The translations under genes were made by a program, and so were the position numbers. A stretch of DNA of 48,759 nt from Streptomyces adelaidensis (lineage in GTDB: Bacteria > Actinomycetota > Actinomycetes > Streptomycetales > Streptomycetaceae). Shown one piece after another: positions 16,975 to 24,729 of the stretch (the first letter of the stretch is position 1; each line of letters begins with the position of its first letter). The stretch spans positions 1 through 48,759 of the forward strand of contig NZ_JAEMUX010000068.1 in NCBI RefSeq assembly GCF_016598475.1, written 5' to 3'. The notes under the pieces are model-generated. The model did not search any database. It was not told the DNA's origin and was given only the letters and a program-made list of their open reading frames with translations.

Positions 16975-17574
16975 GTGCTCAGAGACCGTACGGACAGCCG
17001 CGCAGCCCTCTGGCGGACCGCCGCCGGGCAGCGCGGCTACTTCACCGCCGCGCAGGCGCTGGACGCCGGGTATTCGTACCAGGCCCAGCGCTATCACGCC
17101 CAGCACGGCAACTGGTTGGTGATCGACCGCGCCCTCTACCGGTTCCGGGAGTTCACCGACTTGCCGGGCGAGGGCGACGAGCAGCTGGTGCGCTGGTCTC
17201 TGTGGAGCAGGGGTCGGGCGGTCGTCTCGCACGCCACCGCCCTCGCCGTCCATGACCTCGGTACGGCCAACCCGTCCCGTATCCACCTCACCGTGCCGCA
17301 AGGCTTCCGGCAGAAGTCGGACGCGGTGATACTGCACCGCGCGCAGTTGGCGGAGTCGGATGCCGAGGACCGGACGGGGTACCGGGTGACGGTCCCGGCG
17401 CGCGCGATCGCGGAGTGCGCGGAGGACGGCGACGACCAGGACGTCATCGACGGGGCTGTGGCCGAGGCACTGGAGCAGGGAGTCGTGACCCGCCGGAAGC
17501 TGCTGTATGCGGCGCAACTGCTGGGCGCCCGCGCCGAACTGGGTGTGGAGCGGGCTTTGGGGGCGCTGTCGTGA
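16975..17574 (+). CDS. abiEi: AbiEi-type antitoxin / transcriptional repressor (type IV TA)
   Basis: A 199-aa protein with an N-terminal winged-helix part (AALWRTAAGQRGYFTAAQAL, then LVIDRALYRFREFTD) and the C-terminal AbiEi region containing SHATALAVHDLG and IHLTVPQGFR. AbiEi proteins counteract the AbiEii nucleotidyltransferase without a stable complex and repress their own promoter. GTG 16975 is chosen over an upstream ATG at 16897. The longer frame would cross the inverted repeat and promoter, whereas the GTG lies 6 nt after a TATGGT -10 box, giving a leaderless transcript. Its stop overlaps the abiEii start by 4 nt (GTGA). Confidence 0.85.
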   Translation: MLRDRTDSRAALWRTAAGQRGYFTAAQALDAGYSYQAQRYHAQHGNWLVIDRALYRFREFTDLPGEGDEQLVRWSLWSRGRAVVSHATALAVHDLGTANPSRIHLTVPQGFRQKSDAVILHRAQLAESDAEDRTGYRVTVPARAIAECAEDGDDQDVIDGAVAEALEQGVVTRRKLLYAAQLLGARAELGVERALGALS

Positions 17575-18452
17575 CCGGCCGCTACCGCGACGCCACGGCC
17601 CTGCGCCGGGCGCTGGAAGCGAGGCTGAAGCAGGACGCGGACGAATCCGGCACCGACCTGGCCCGCCGCCGTCGCCTCGTTGTCTTCGACCGCATGGCGG
17701 CTCGTCTCGCAGAGGACCCGGTAGGCGGCTGGGTCCTCAAAGGCGGGGCGGCGATGGAGTTCCGGCTGACCGGCCGCGCCCGCACCACCAAGGATCTGGA
17801 CCTGGCGTTGAGGCCCGAGGACGGCTCGGACACCGACGGCGACGAGGCCCGGGAACTGCTGATCGAGGCCCTGTCCGTCGACCTTGACCGGGACTGGTTC
17901 CGCTTCCGTGTCGGTGCGCCCGTCTCGTTGACCTCGGACACGGCAGGGCGGGGCGGCTGGCGGTTCTCCGTCGAGGCCCACCTCGCGGGAAAGCTCTTCG
18001 CGGGCGTCCGGGTGGACGTGGTGGACCGGGGTGAGGAGATCGCCCGGACCGAGCGCCTTCCGCTCCCCAACGCGCTCGCCTTCGCCGGTACTCCGCAGCG
18101 GACGATAGAAGCCGTCGATCGTCGCCAGCACTTCGCGGAGAAGCTGCACGCCTTCACCCGCGACTACGGCGACCGGCCCAACACGCGGGTCAAGGACCTG
18201 GTGGACCTCGTCCTGTTGACTGAGGACGGCCTGCCTGGGGACGCGGCTCTGGTGTCGGCCGTACGACATGTCTTTGCCGTACGGAACACCCACGACGTTC
18301 CGGACGAGCTCCCTGATCCGCCGCCCCGGTGGCGCGACAGCTACCCGGACCTGGCGCAGGAGCTGAGCACGGGCATCCCGCCGACACTGGGTGCGGCACT
18401 CGCGCTGGTGCGCGGCCTGTGGGCGGCGGCCCTCACTGATGAATCACGTTGA
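17571..18452 (+). CDS. abiEii: AbiEii-type nucleotidyltransferase toxin (type IV TA)
   Basis: A 293-aa nucleotidyltransferase of the AbiEii family (DUF1814 type). The N-terminal core KGGAAMEFRL (57-66) followed by TTKDLDLAL (72-80) gives the GG...DxD motif, with Asp75 and Asp77 as likely metal ligands. The downstream KLFAGVRVDVVD and EKLHAFTRDYGDRPNTRVKDLVDLVLL are typical of the family. Such toxins arrest growth, with tRNA acceptor ends reported as targets for relatives, and can abort phage infection. It is translationally coupled to abiEi (GTGA overlap) and followed 49 nt later by hsdM. The core residues are intact, so it should be active. Confidence 0.88.
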   Translation: MTGRYRDATALRRALEARLKQDADESGTDLARRRRLVVFDRMAARLAEDPVGGWVLKGGAAMEFRLTGRARTTKDLDLALRPEDGSDTDGDEARELLIEALSVDLDRDWFRFRVGAPVSLTSDTAGRGGWRFSVEAHLAGKLFAGVRVDVVDRGEEIARTERLPLPNALAFAGTPQRTIEAVDRRQHFAEKLHAFTRDYGDRPNTRVKDLVDLVLLTEDGLPGDAALVSAVRHVFAVRNTHDVPDELPDPPPRWRDSYPDLAQELSTGIPPTLGAALALVRGLWAAALTDESR

Positions 18453-18501
18453 CGCATCACCCACCTCTTCCCCACCGAACAGAGAGACCGGCTTAGCTGA
18501 C

Positions 18502-20031
18502 ATGGCAGCGACCACGAAGAAAACGGCAAAGGGGACGGCGGAGAAGTCCCCCGGTACCTCCCAGGCGCGCCTCGCGTCCCTGATCAAGTCCGCGCGCGAC
18601 ACGATGCGCAAGGACGCGGGGATGAACGGTGACCTGGACCGTTTGCCCCAGCTCTCCTGGCTGCTCTTCCTCAAGGCGTTCGATGAGCGGGTCGAGGAGG
18701 AGGGCGAGGCCCTGGACCCGGACGGCTACCGGCGGGCGATCGAGGAGCCGTACCACTGGGGAGGCTGGGCCACGAACCCTGACTTCAGCGGTGACGAGCT
18801 GAAGACGTTCGTCAACGAGAAGCTCATCCCGCACCTGGCCGGCTTGGTCGGTGATGACGCGGAGGACCCGCGCAACGTCATCTCGACCATTTTCAAGAAC
18901 GTCGTCAACCGCATGCAGTCGGGCACGCTGCTGCGGGATCTGGTCAACATCGTCAACCAGATCCACTTCGTCTCGACCAACGACATCCACACCATGGCGT
19001 TCGTCTACGAGTCGATCCTCAAGGAGATGCGGGACGCAGCCGGCGACTCGGGTGAGTTCTACACCCCGCGCCCGGTCAACCGCTTCATGGTCCAGCAGTC
19101 CTTCCTGGAGCTCGACGAGGCGATCCTCGACCCGGCGAGCGGGACGGGCGGTTTCCTGGTCCAGGCGTACGAGGAGTTGAAGGGCCGGGTCAACACGGAC
19201 ACCCAGCGCAGGCGGCTGCACAAGAACATCCGGGGCATCGAGAAGAAGCCGCTGCCGTATCTGTTGGGCGCCATGAACCTGCTGCTGCACGGGATCGACA
19301 CACCGCACGTCACACGTGCCAACTCGTTGCTGGAGATGCGGAACTCCAACGCCTCCGACAAGGTGGACGTGGTCCTCACCAACCCGCCCTTTGGCGGTGA
19401 GGAGGAAGCGACGGTCGTCAAGGCGTTCCCGGACGGCTTCCGGACTCAGGAGACGGCCTGGCTCTTCCTCTACTCGATCCTCGACCAGCTCAAGCTCGGC
19501 GGCCGGTGCGCGATCGTTCTGCCGAACGGCAGCCTCTTCGCGACGGGGGAGAACTCCATCGGTGCGAAGATCAAGAAGAAGCTGATGAAGGACTGCAACC
19601 TCCACACCATCGTCCGCCTTCCCCAGGGCGTTTTCGCGCCCTATACGCAGATCCCGTCCAACATCCTCTTCTTCGAAAAGACTGGCCCGACGCAGGAAGT
19701 CTGGTTCTACGAGATCCCGCTTCCGGAGGGGCGCCGGGGCTACACCAAGACGAAGCCGATGCGGATCGAGGAGTTCGAGCCGTGCGTGGACTGGTGGGGT
19801 GGCAAAGAGCGCGAGGGGCGCAAGGCGGGTGAACACGCGTGGGCCGTTCCGGCATCGGACATTGTCGTGTCCGGTTTCAACCTGGATATCGCCAACCCCC
19901 ACGTCGGTGACGAATTGGTCCACCGGACCCCGGAAGAGCTGGTGGACGAGCTGGTGAAGATGGAGACGGAGATTCTGGAGCTGCTGAAGGAACTGCGCAA
20001 GGGGCTGGGGGCGAGCGACAGTGCTGAGTGA
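18502..20031 (+). CDS. hsdM: type I DNA N6-adenine methyltransferase (HsdM)
   Basis: A 509-aa modification subunit. The N-terminal helical domain (about 20-165) is followed by the methylase core with SAM motif I DPASGTGGFL (210-219) and catalytic motif IV NPPF (294-297), then the C-terminal coiled region ELVDELVKMETEILELLKEL that contacts HsdS. With HsdS it methylates adenine in the recognition site. ATG 18502 begins MAATTKKTAKG. An in-frame ATG at 18439 that overlaps the end of abiEii is an alternative allowing translational coupling, because no clear ribosome-binding site precedes 18502. The gene overlaps hsdS by 11 nt. Confidence 0.95.
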   Translation: MAATTKKTAKGTAEKSPGTSQARLASLIKSARDTMRKDAGMNGDLDRLPQLSWLLFLKAFDERVEEEGEALDPDGYRRAIEEPYHWGGWATNPDFSGDELKTFVNEKLIPHLAGLVGDDAEDPRNVISTIFKNVVNRMQSGTLLRDLVNIVNQIHFVSTNDIHTMAFVYESILKEMRDAAGDSGEFYTPRPVNRFMVQQSFLELDEAILDPASGTGGFLVQAYEELKGRVNTDTQRRRLHKNIRGIEKKPLPYLLGAMNLLLHGIDTPHVTRANSLLEMRNSNASDKVDVVLTNPPFGGEEEATVVKAFPDGFRTQETAWLFLYSILDQLKLGGRCAIVLPNGSLFATGENSIGAKIKKKLMKDCNLHTIVRLPQGVFAPYTQIPSNILFFEKTGPTQEVWFYEIPLPEGRRGYTKTKPMRIEEFEPCVDWWGGKEREGRKAGEHAWAVPASDIVVSGFNLDIANPHVGDELVHRTPEELVDELVKMETEILELLKELRKGLGASDSAE

Positions 20032-21148
20032 AGTTCGCCTTGGCGATGTGCTCGAGTTGGAGCGGATCCTCGTTCAGGTAAATCCCGATGCTGAATACCG
20101 CCAGATCGGTATCAGGTCGTACGGAAATGGGATCTTCCACCGAGACCCTTGCTTGGGTAGTGACCTGAGTAAACTTAAGTACTTCGAAGTGCACCCCGGT
20201 CGACTTGTAGTGAGCAACATCATGGCCTGGGAAGGGGCTATCGCTGTTTCGGAAGAGAAGGAAGCGGGGTTCGTGGGATCCGCCCGGTTTCTCAGCTACC
20301 GGCCGATCGGGAAAGTGGACCTTCGGTACCTGAACTACTTCTTCCAGAGTACCGCCGGGAAGACCCTGATTAAGTCGGTTTCGACGGGGACCGTCACGCG
20401 AAACCAAACCGTGTCACCGAAGAACTTTGAGAGCGCGGTGGTACCGCTACCTGACCTTGCTGAGCAGCGTAGGGTCGGCGACAAGCTCGACGCAGCGATG
20501 GATCAAATTGCGCAGGTTAAACTTCTGAAGGAAGCATCGGCCGGCCTGGCCCTTCAGCACGCCGACGCCCTATTTCGCTCCGTCGAGCGAACTGCACCAT
20601 TGGCCCAGGCTCTGCGCGTGGACAACCAGTTCACTGATGTCGAACCTGATTCCACTTACCCTGTCACCGGGATCTACAGTTTTGGGCGCGGCCTGATCAA
20701 ACGCCCTGCCATTCAGGGCAGCGCCACGGCGTATGCGCGGTTTGCGCGAATTCGGGCAGGCCAGATCGTTATGAGCAAGCTGAACGCTTGGGAGGGCGCG
20801 CTTGCTGTGGTCGGGGATGATTTCGATGGCACATATGTCTCGCCTGAGTATCCTGTCTTCAGCCTGATCGAGGGCGCAATTGATGGCGCATACATCGAGC
20901 ACCTGCTGGCCTGGCCGGAACTTTGGGCCAAGCTGACGCCACGCGGGTCCATGGTCCGGCGCAAGCGGACCACTCCCGCCACGTTGCTGGCAACCGAGGT
21001 TCCGTTCCCCCGCCTCGCTGATCAGCGACGCATTGCCAAACAACTCACCCTCGCTCGCAAGGTGGTCGAAGGCGGAGCGGCTCAGCTTGAGCAGCTTGCC
21101 GTGCTACGTCGGGGCCTGCTCAGTGCGGCCTTCTCGGGGCAGCTGTAG
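20021..21148 (+). CDS. hsdS: type I restriction specificity subunit (HsdS)
   Basis: The 375-aa DNA-recognition subunit is on the short side for the family. It contains two target-recognition domains, each followed by a conserved helical spacer: FESAVVPLPDLAEQRRVGDKLDAAM (about 137-161) and TEVPFPRLADQRRIAKQL (about 326-343). Both recognition halves carry a similar core, NIMAWEGAIAV in the first and KLNAWEGALAV in the second, suggesting the two domains belong to one family. GTG 20021 overlaps the hsdM end. By eye the first half of the gene uses more A and T than neighbouring genes, which is common for horizontally exchanged specificity genes. The recognised sequence cannot be predicted. Confidence 0.93.
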   Translation: MLSEVRLGDVLELERILVQVNPDAEYRQIGIRSYGNGIFHRDPCLGSDLSKLKYFEVHPGRLVVSNIMAWEGAIAVSEEKEAGFVGSARFLSYRPIGKVDLRYLNYFFQSTAGKTLIKSVSTGTVTRNQTVSPKNFESAVVPLPDLAEQRRVGDKLDAAMDQIAQVKLLKEASAGLALQHADALFRSVERTAPLAQALRVDNQFTDVEPDSTYPVTGIYSFGRGLIKRPAIQGSATAYARFARIRAGQIVMSKLNAWEGALAVVGDDFDGTYVSPEYPVFSLIEGAIDGAYIEHLLAWPELWAKLTPRGSMVRRKRTTPATLLATEVPFPRLADQRRIAKQLTLARKVVEGGAAQLEQLAVLRRGLLSAAFSGQL

Positions 21149-21160
21149 CACTGCCAAACC

Positions 21161-21832
21161 TCACTCCGCCGTCACTCGCCGCCACCCCCCATCCGTGACC
21201 ACCACATGGTCCAGAAAGCGCAGGCCGACCGCCCCAGCTCCCGCCGCCAGGCGGGTCGTGGCGCGGCGGTCGGCCTCGCTGGGGTCGGCGCAACCCGTGG
21301 GGTGGTTGTGGGCCACGCCGAAGGATGTGCCGCCCGCCGCGAGGGCCAGGGCCAGGACGTCGCGGACCGGGAGCAGGCTGCGGTCCGTCGCGCCTTCCGT
21401 GAGGACGGTCGTGCGGATGACCGAGCCCGACCTGTCGCAGACGACCACGACGACACGTTCGTGCCGCAGGCCGTGGAGGAGGGGAGCCGCGATTGTCGCC
21501 AAGTCGGCTGATCCGCGTACGCGTTGACGGGCGGAGGGCGACGGCGGCGCGGCCCGGCGGCCCAGCTGAAACGCCGCCGCGACCCGTGCCGCCTTCGCCG
21601 GGCCGATCCCTGCCAGGCCGACCGCCAGCTCATGTGCGGGGAGTCGGGACAGTTCGTACAAGCCGCCGTGCCGGTGGATCAGCTCCCCGGCCAGTTCCAC
21701 CGCATCCTGGCCGGGAAGTCCCGCGCCCAGCAACAGCGCCAGAAGCTCACGGTCGGACAACGCCTCAGCGCCCCGCGCCAACAGCCGTTCGCGTGGTCGG
21801 TCCTGGGCCGGAACATCCCGCATCCGAACCAC
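21161..21832 (-). CDS. radC: RadC / JAB-domain protein
   Basis: A 223-aa protein with an N-terminal helix-hairpin-helix part (about 25-95, LSDRELLALLLGAG and LAGIGPAKAARV) and a C-terminal JAMM/MPN+ domain. The metal motif is complete: HNHPTG at 175-180 and PSEAD, with His175, His177 and Asp188. RadC proteins are metalloprotease- or nuclease-like with an unsettled role and are frequent in mobile and defence regions. GTG 21832 follows an AGGAGGT sequence with ideal spacing (8 nt). It starts 14 nt after the DUF262 gene stop, so the two appear to form an operon. It converges on hsdS with a 12-nt gap. Confidence 0.9.
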   Translation of the reverse strand: MVRMRDVPAQDRPRERLLARGAEALSDRELLALLLGAGLPGQDAVELAGELIHRHGGLYELSRLPAHELAVGLAGIGPAKAARVAAAFQLGRRAAPPSPSARQRVRGSADLATIAAPLLHGLRHERVVVVVCDRSGSVIRTTVLTEGATDRSLLPVRDVLALALAAGGTSFGVAHNHPTGCADPSEADRRATTRLAAGAGAVGLRFLDHVVVTDGGWRRVTAE

Positions 21833-21846
21833 CGCGTCGCACCTCC

Positions 21847-23550
21847 TCAGTCCACCGAGTCGCGGTCGAGAGGTTCTGAGTCAGGGGCTACCGGGGGGTC
21901 GGGCTCCGGGTCGGGGGAAGGGGCGAACGTCTCTGCGTCTCCGCTGCTTCCCGCCGCCGAGCCGATGAGCTCCATCAGGCGCCGATGCAGCGTCTCCGAG
22001 CGGGCCCGCAGAAAGGCGTCGTAGTCGTCGCGCAACGCGGCCTGGTAGGCGTCTTCCTCGATCAGGCAGGTGCGCAGCCGCTCCCGCAGGACGCCCTCGC
22101 CGTGCCAGTTGGCCAGGTCCCTCAGGTAGGCGGAGGGGCGGCGGTCGGAGATCCAGTTGTTGGTGATCGCACTGAGCATGATCAGGTTGCCGCAGACGTT
22201 GTCCTTGCCCGCCTTCACTCCTTCCTTCTTCAGGCGCGCACGCGGGAAGAAGTGGTGGAACTGCTTCCCGTTCTGCCAGGACAGCGCGTCGGCCACATCG
22301 ATGACGAGACCCGTGTTCAGGTCGACAGGCTTCTCGTACGACATCAGGAGCACCAGAAGCTTGCTGGGCGCGCTCTGCCGGGAGAACTGCGCGCGCTGCC
22401 AGAGAACGCTTCGGGGGAGCGCGGCCGCTGTCTCGACCTCCGTCGAGCGGCCCGCCGCGAACTCCGTGACGGCCGTCAGGTCCGGCCCCATCTGGGACTC
22501 TCGCCAGCCCTTGAAGTACTCGCCGCTCGCCGTCAGCCAGAACCAGCGAGTCACGGCCTCGTACTGGGCCGCCGTCGGCTTGGGCAGTTGCCGGAACAGC
22601 TCGACCAGGACGGCGAATTGGTTGTAGTACGGCAGCGCTTCGGCCTGCGGGGTGTGGATCTGGGTGGAGAGGAAGTCCACAGCCCGCGCAGCCGCCTTGC
22701 CCGCGTCGCTGACGGCTGCCTGGAGCTGCTGACGGTCCAGCCCTCGCAGCTCGTGGATGGACTTGGTGGAGAAGCCGAAGCCCGCCGCCGCCGAGATCGT
22801 CCGCAACATGGTCTTGGCGTCGACCCGGCCGTACTTCTTGGCATCGAGTACTTGGAGGAGCTGCTCGATCTCGTCCTTGAGGTCGAAGTCCTTCGACCAG
22901 GTGCCGGCCCGGATCAGATCGACGATGTCCATGGACGTGCCCGTACTGTTGATCCGCTCGAAAATTCGGGCCGAGTCCTCCTCGGAGACGTCGAGCAGTG
23001 TCACCAACGGCACCTGATAGTGCGCGAACTGTTCGCTCAGCGCTTGTGCGCGACGCTGAAGCTCGTCGCTCGGCTTGTCCCGCTGGATCCACGACAGGAT
23101 CGCGCCGACCGAGGTGAGATCCCTGACCGGGATGATGTGCGGCCCTGTCGGGGTCTCCTCCGTGAGGTGCAGGAACTCCTCGCGCTCCAGGTCGTACGCG
23201 ATCTCCCAGATCGCCCCGGAGCCGTGCAGCGCGCCGACCAGGCTTGCCAGCCGCTGCTGCCCGTCGAGGACATAGTGCACCGGGGCGCCCTCGTGCTGCG
23301 GCACGGTGTCCAGGCCCGCGATCTCATGTCCGCTGGCCAGCTTGGCCGTTGTGCGCCACATGAGCAGGCTGCCGATGGGGTAGTTGCGGCGCACCGAGTC
23401 GAGCAGATAGAGGATCTGCTGCGGGGTCCAGACGAACGCCCGCTGGAACTTGGGTAAAATGATGTCGCCGCTCAGGACCCGCGAAGCGAGTGAGGTGATC
23501 GGCGCAATCGTCGGCTCGGGCGCGCGCACCCTCGCTGGTGACGTCCCCAT
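21847..23550 (-). CDS. DUF262 / HNH (DUF1524-like) protein, GmrSD-type
   Basis: A 567-aa protein. The N-terminal DUF262 domain (ParB/Srx-like fold, about 15-215) shows PKFQRAFVWTPQQ (33-45), the nucleotide-binding signature DGQQR (96-100) and INSTGTSM (200-207). The C-terminal region has an HNH-like block: FHHFFPRARLKK (431-442), then CGNLIMLSAITNNWISD (453-469), resembling DUF1524. Relatives such as GmrSD use NTP-dependent cleavage of modified phage DNA, so this is a candidate type IV restriction enzyme; that substrate is inferred. The tail is Pro/Asp/Glu-rich. ATG 23550 has GGGGG upstream and its own likely promoter. It is followed by radC. Confidence 0.85.
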   Translation of the reverse strand: MGTSPARVRAPEPTIAPITSLASRVLSGDIILPKFQRAFVWTPQQILYLLDSVRRNYPIGSLLMWRTTAKLASGHEIAGLDTVPQHEGAPVHYVLDGQQRLASLVGALHGSGAIWEIAYDLEREEFLHLTEETPTGPHIIPVRDLTSVGAILSWIQRDKPSDELQRRAQALSEQFAHYQVPLVTLLDVSEEDSARIFERINSTGTSMDIVDLIRAGTWSKDFDLKDEIEQLLQVLDAKKYGRVDAKTMLRTISAAAGFGFSTKSIHELRGLDRQQLQAAVSDAGKAAARAVDFLSTQIHTPQAEALPYYNQFAVLVELFRQLPKPTAAQYEAVTRWFWLTASGEYFKGWRESQMGPDLTAVTEFAAGRSTEVETAAALPRSVLWQRAQFSRQSAPSKLLVLLMSYEKPVDLNTGLVIDVADALSWQNGKQFHHFFPRARLKKEGVKAGKDNVCGNLIMLSAITNNWISDRRPSAYLRDLANWHGEGVLRERLRTCLIEEDAYQAALRDDYDAFLRARSETLHRRLMELIGSAAGSSGDAETFAPSPDPEPDPPVAPDSEPLDRDSVD

Positions 23551-23576
23551 CGCGTACCCCCTGCTCGCCGGACTCG

Positions 23577-23628
23577 GCAGCTGGAACAGCTGCGAGAACG
23601 ATCGTAGGGGGCACCACTGACAATCGAA
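23577..23628 (-). promoter_or_regulatory. candidate promoter and inverted repeat for the DUF262-radC operon
   Basis: On the minus strand a possible -35 TTCGAT (23623-23628), a 16-bp spacer and -10 TACGAT (23601-23606) precede a perfect inverted repeat GCAGCTG-GAA-CAGCTGC (23577-23593) in the leader. This suggests that the restriction-like gene can be transcribed and regulated separately from the upstream XRE/DUF397 pair. Confidence 0.45.
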
Positions 23629-23640
23629 CGAGCCCGCGTT

Positions 23641-23838
23641 CTATCGCAGACCGTCTACGAACGTCTGCCAGGCGTCCGCGCGGATGATCACGGTCGGACC
23701 CGACGGGTTCTTGCTGTCGCGGACCGGGACGGAGCCGAGGGGGTATCCATCGGCCACCTCGACGCACTCACCGCCGGTACTACCGCTGTAGCTGGATTTG
23801 CGCCACTGTGCGTTCGTCAGTCGGGGGTCGGTCTTCAT
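23641..23838 (-). CDS. DUF397 family small protein
   Basis: A 65-aa protein with the DUF397 pattern: AQWRKSSYSGSTGGECVEVADG, then VPVRDSKNPSGPTVIIRADAWQTFVDGL. DUF397 proteins in Streptomyces are almost always paired with an XRE/DUF5753 regulator, and some of these pairs affect development and antibiotic production. The start ATG 23838 lies inside the end of the XRE gene (59-nt overlap), implying translational coupling. Its likely role is to modulate its partner regulator. Confidence 0.9.
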   Translation of the reverse strand: MKTDPRLTNAQWRKSSYSGSTGGECVEVADGYPLGSVPVRDSKNPSGPTVIIRADAWQTFVDGLR

Positions 23839-24646
23839 AGCGTTCCTCCATCACGCGGGCGATCAGCGCCGCGGAATCCTCTACGGAGAGGGCGGCGGCC
23901 TGCAAGCGAGCGTAACGGCGTGCGGCATCCCTGACAGTCTCGGGGTTGGCCGTCATATGGCCGGAGATAAGGTCTTCCGTGTAAATGATGTCGGGATCGT
24001 CCTCGAAGCGCATGGCAGTGAACGACCCATCCAAGCTGGCGTATTCACCCGCCGAGTTCGGAAGCACCTGCACATGCATCCAACGGTGAGCGGTGAACTC
24101 CAACAAGCGGGCCAGTTGCCTCCGCATGACCTCGCTGCCGCCGATCGGCCGGTGCAGCACCGCCTCGTCGAGGATCGCCCAGGCCAGCGGCGGCTGCTCC
24201 CTCTCCAGGATGCGCTGGCGCTCCAGTCGCGCCGCGACCAGGCTGTCGAGGTCGTCCGGCATGCCGGTGGCCAGTACCGCCCGCGCGTACTCCTCCGTCT
24301 GTAGCAGCCCGTACACCAACTGCGCCTGGTACGTGGAGATGTACGCCGCCTTCGCCTCCATCTCCGCGTACGGCTGGAACCAGGTCGGTAGTTGACTGCG
24401 CAGCACCAGGCCGATGAGTCGGGAGAAGACTCCGTCCGTGCCGAGGGCCGCGTCCACGCGCTCGGAGAACTCGCGGGTGGGAATCTTCTTCGTGGTCTCG
24501 ATCTGGCCGACCAACGAGCCCGTGCAGAAGATGATCTCGCCGAGCTGGCCCTGATTGAGGCCGTGCGCCTCACGCTGCCGGCGCAGCTCCCAGCCGTAGT
24601 AGTCAAGCGGGGACGCGCTGGGGTCGAGCGATTGGATGTTGGCCAT
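23780..24646 (-). CDS. XRE-family regulator with DUF5753 domain
   Basis: A 288-aa regulator. The helix-turn-helix lies at about residues 18-70 (GWELRRQREAHGLNQGQLGEIIFCTGSLVGQIETTKKIP), followed by a DUF5753 domain with WFQPYAEMEAKA, YQAQLVYGLLQTEEYARAV, QRILEREQPPLAWAILDEAVLHRPIG and GSFTAMRF. ATG 24646 is chosen because GGAGG lies 7 nt upstream and MANIQSLDPSASPLDYYGWELR is a normal family start. With the DUF397 gene and the divergent HATPase gene it forms the WhiJ-like triad repeated many times in Streptomyces chromosomes. It may control the downstream DUF262/radC genes, but this is only inferred. Confidence 0.92.
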   Translation of the reverse strand: MANIQSLDPSASPLDYYGWELRRQREAHGLNQGQLGEIIFCTGSLVGQIETTKKIPTREFSERVDAALGTDGVFSRLIGLVLRSQLPTWFQPYAEMEAKAAYISTYQAQLVYGLLQTEEYARAVLATGMPDDLDSLVAARLERQRILEREQPPLAWAILDEAVLHRPIGGSEVMRRQLARLLEFTAHRWMHVQVLPNSAGEYASLDGSFTAMRFEDDPDIIYTEDLISGHMTANPETVRDAARRYARLQAAALSVEDSAALIARVMEERYEDRPPTDERTVAQIQLQR

Positions 24647-24665
24647 TGCGGTGCCTCCGGCCTCC

Positions 24666-24681
24666 AACGCCTCGCGGCGTT
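24666..24681. promoter_or_regulatory. palindrome in the divergent XRE/HATPase promoter region
   Basis: AACGCC-TCGC-GGCGTT is a perfect 6-bp dyad 20 nt upstream of the XRE start, next to an AT-richer stretch (GTTTTGTTACGTAGC) likely to hold promoter elements. It is a candidate operator for the XRE regulator. Confidence 0.4.
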
Positions 24682-24729
24682 CGTTTTGTTACGTAGCCGA
24701 GAGTAATCAAAGCGTCGCACGCTGGTGGC

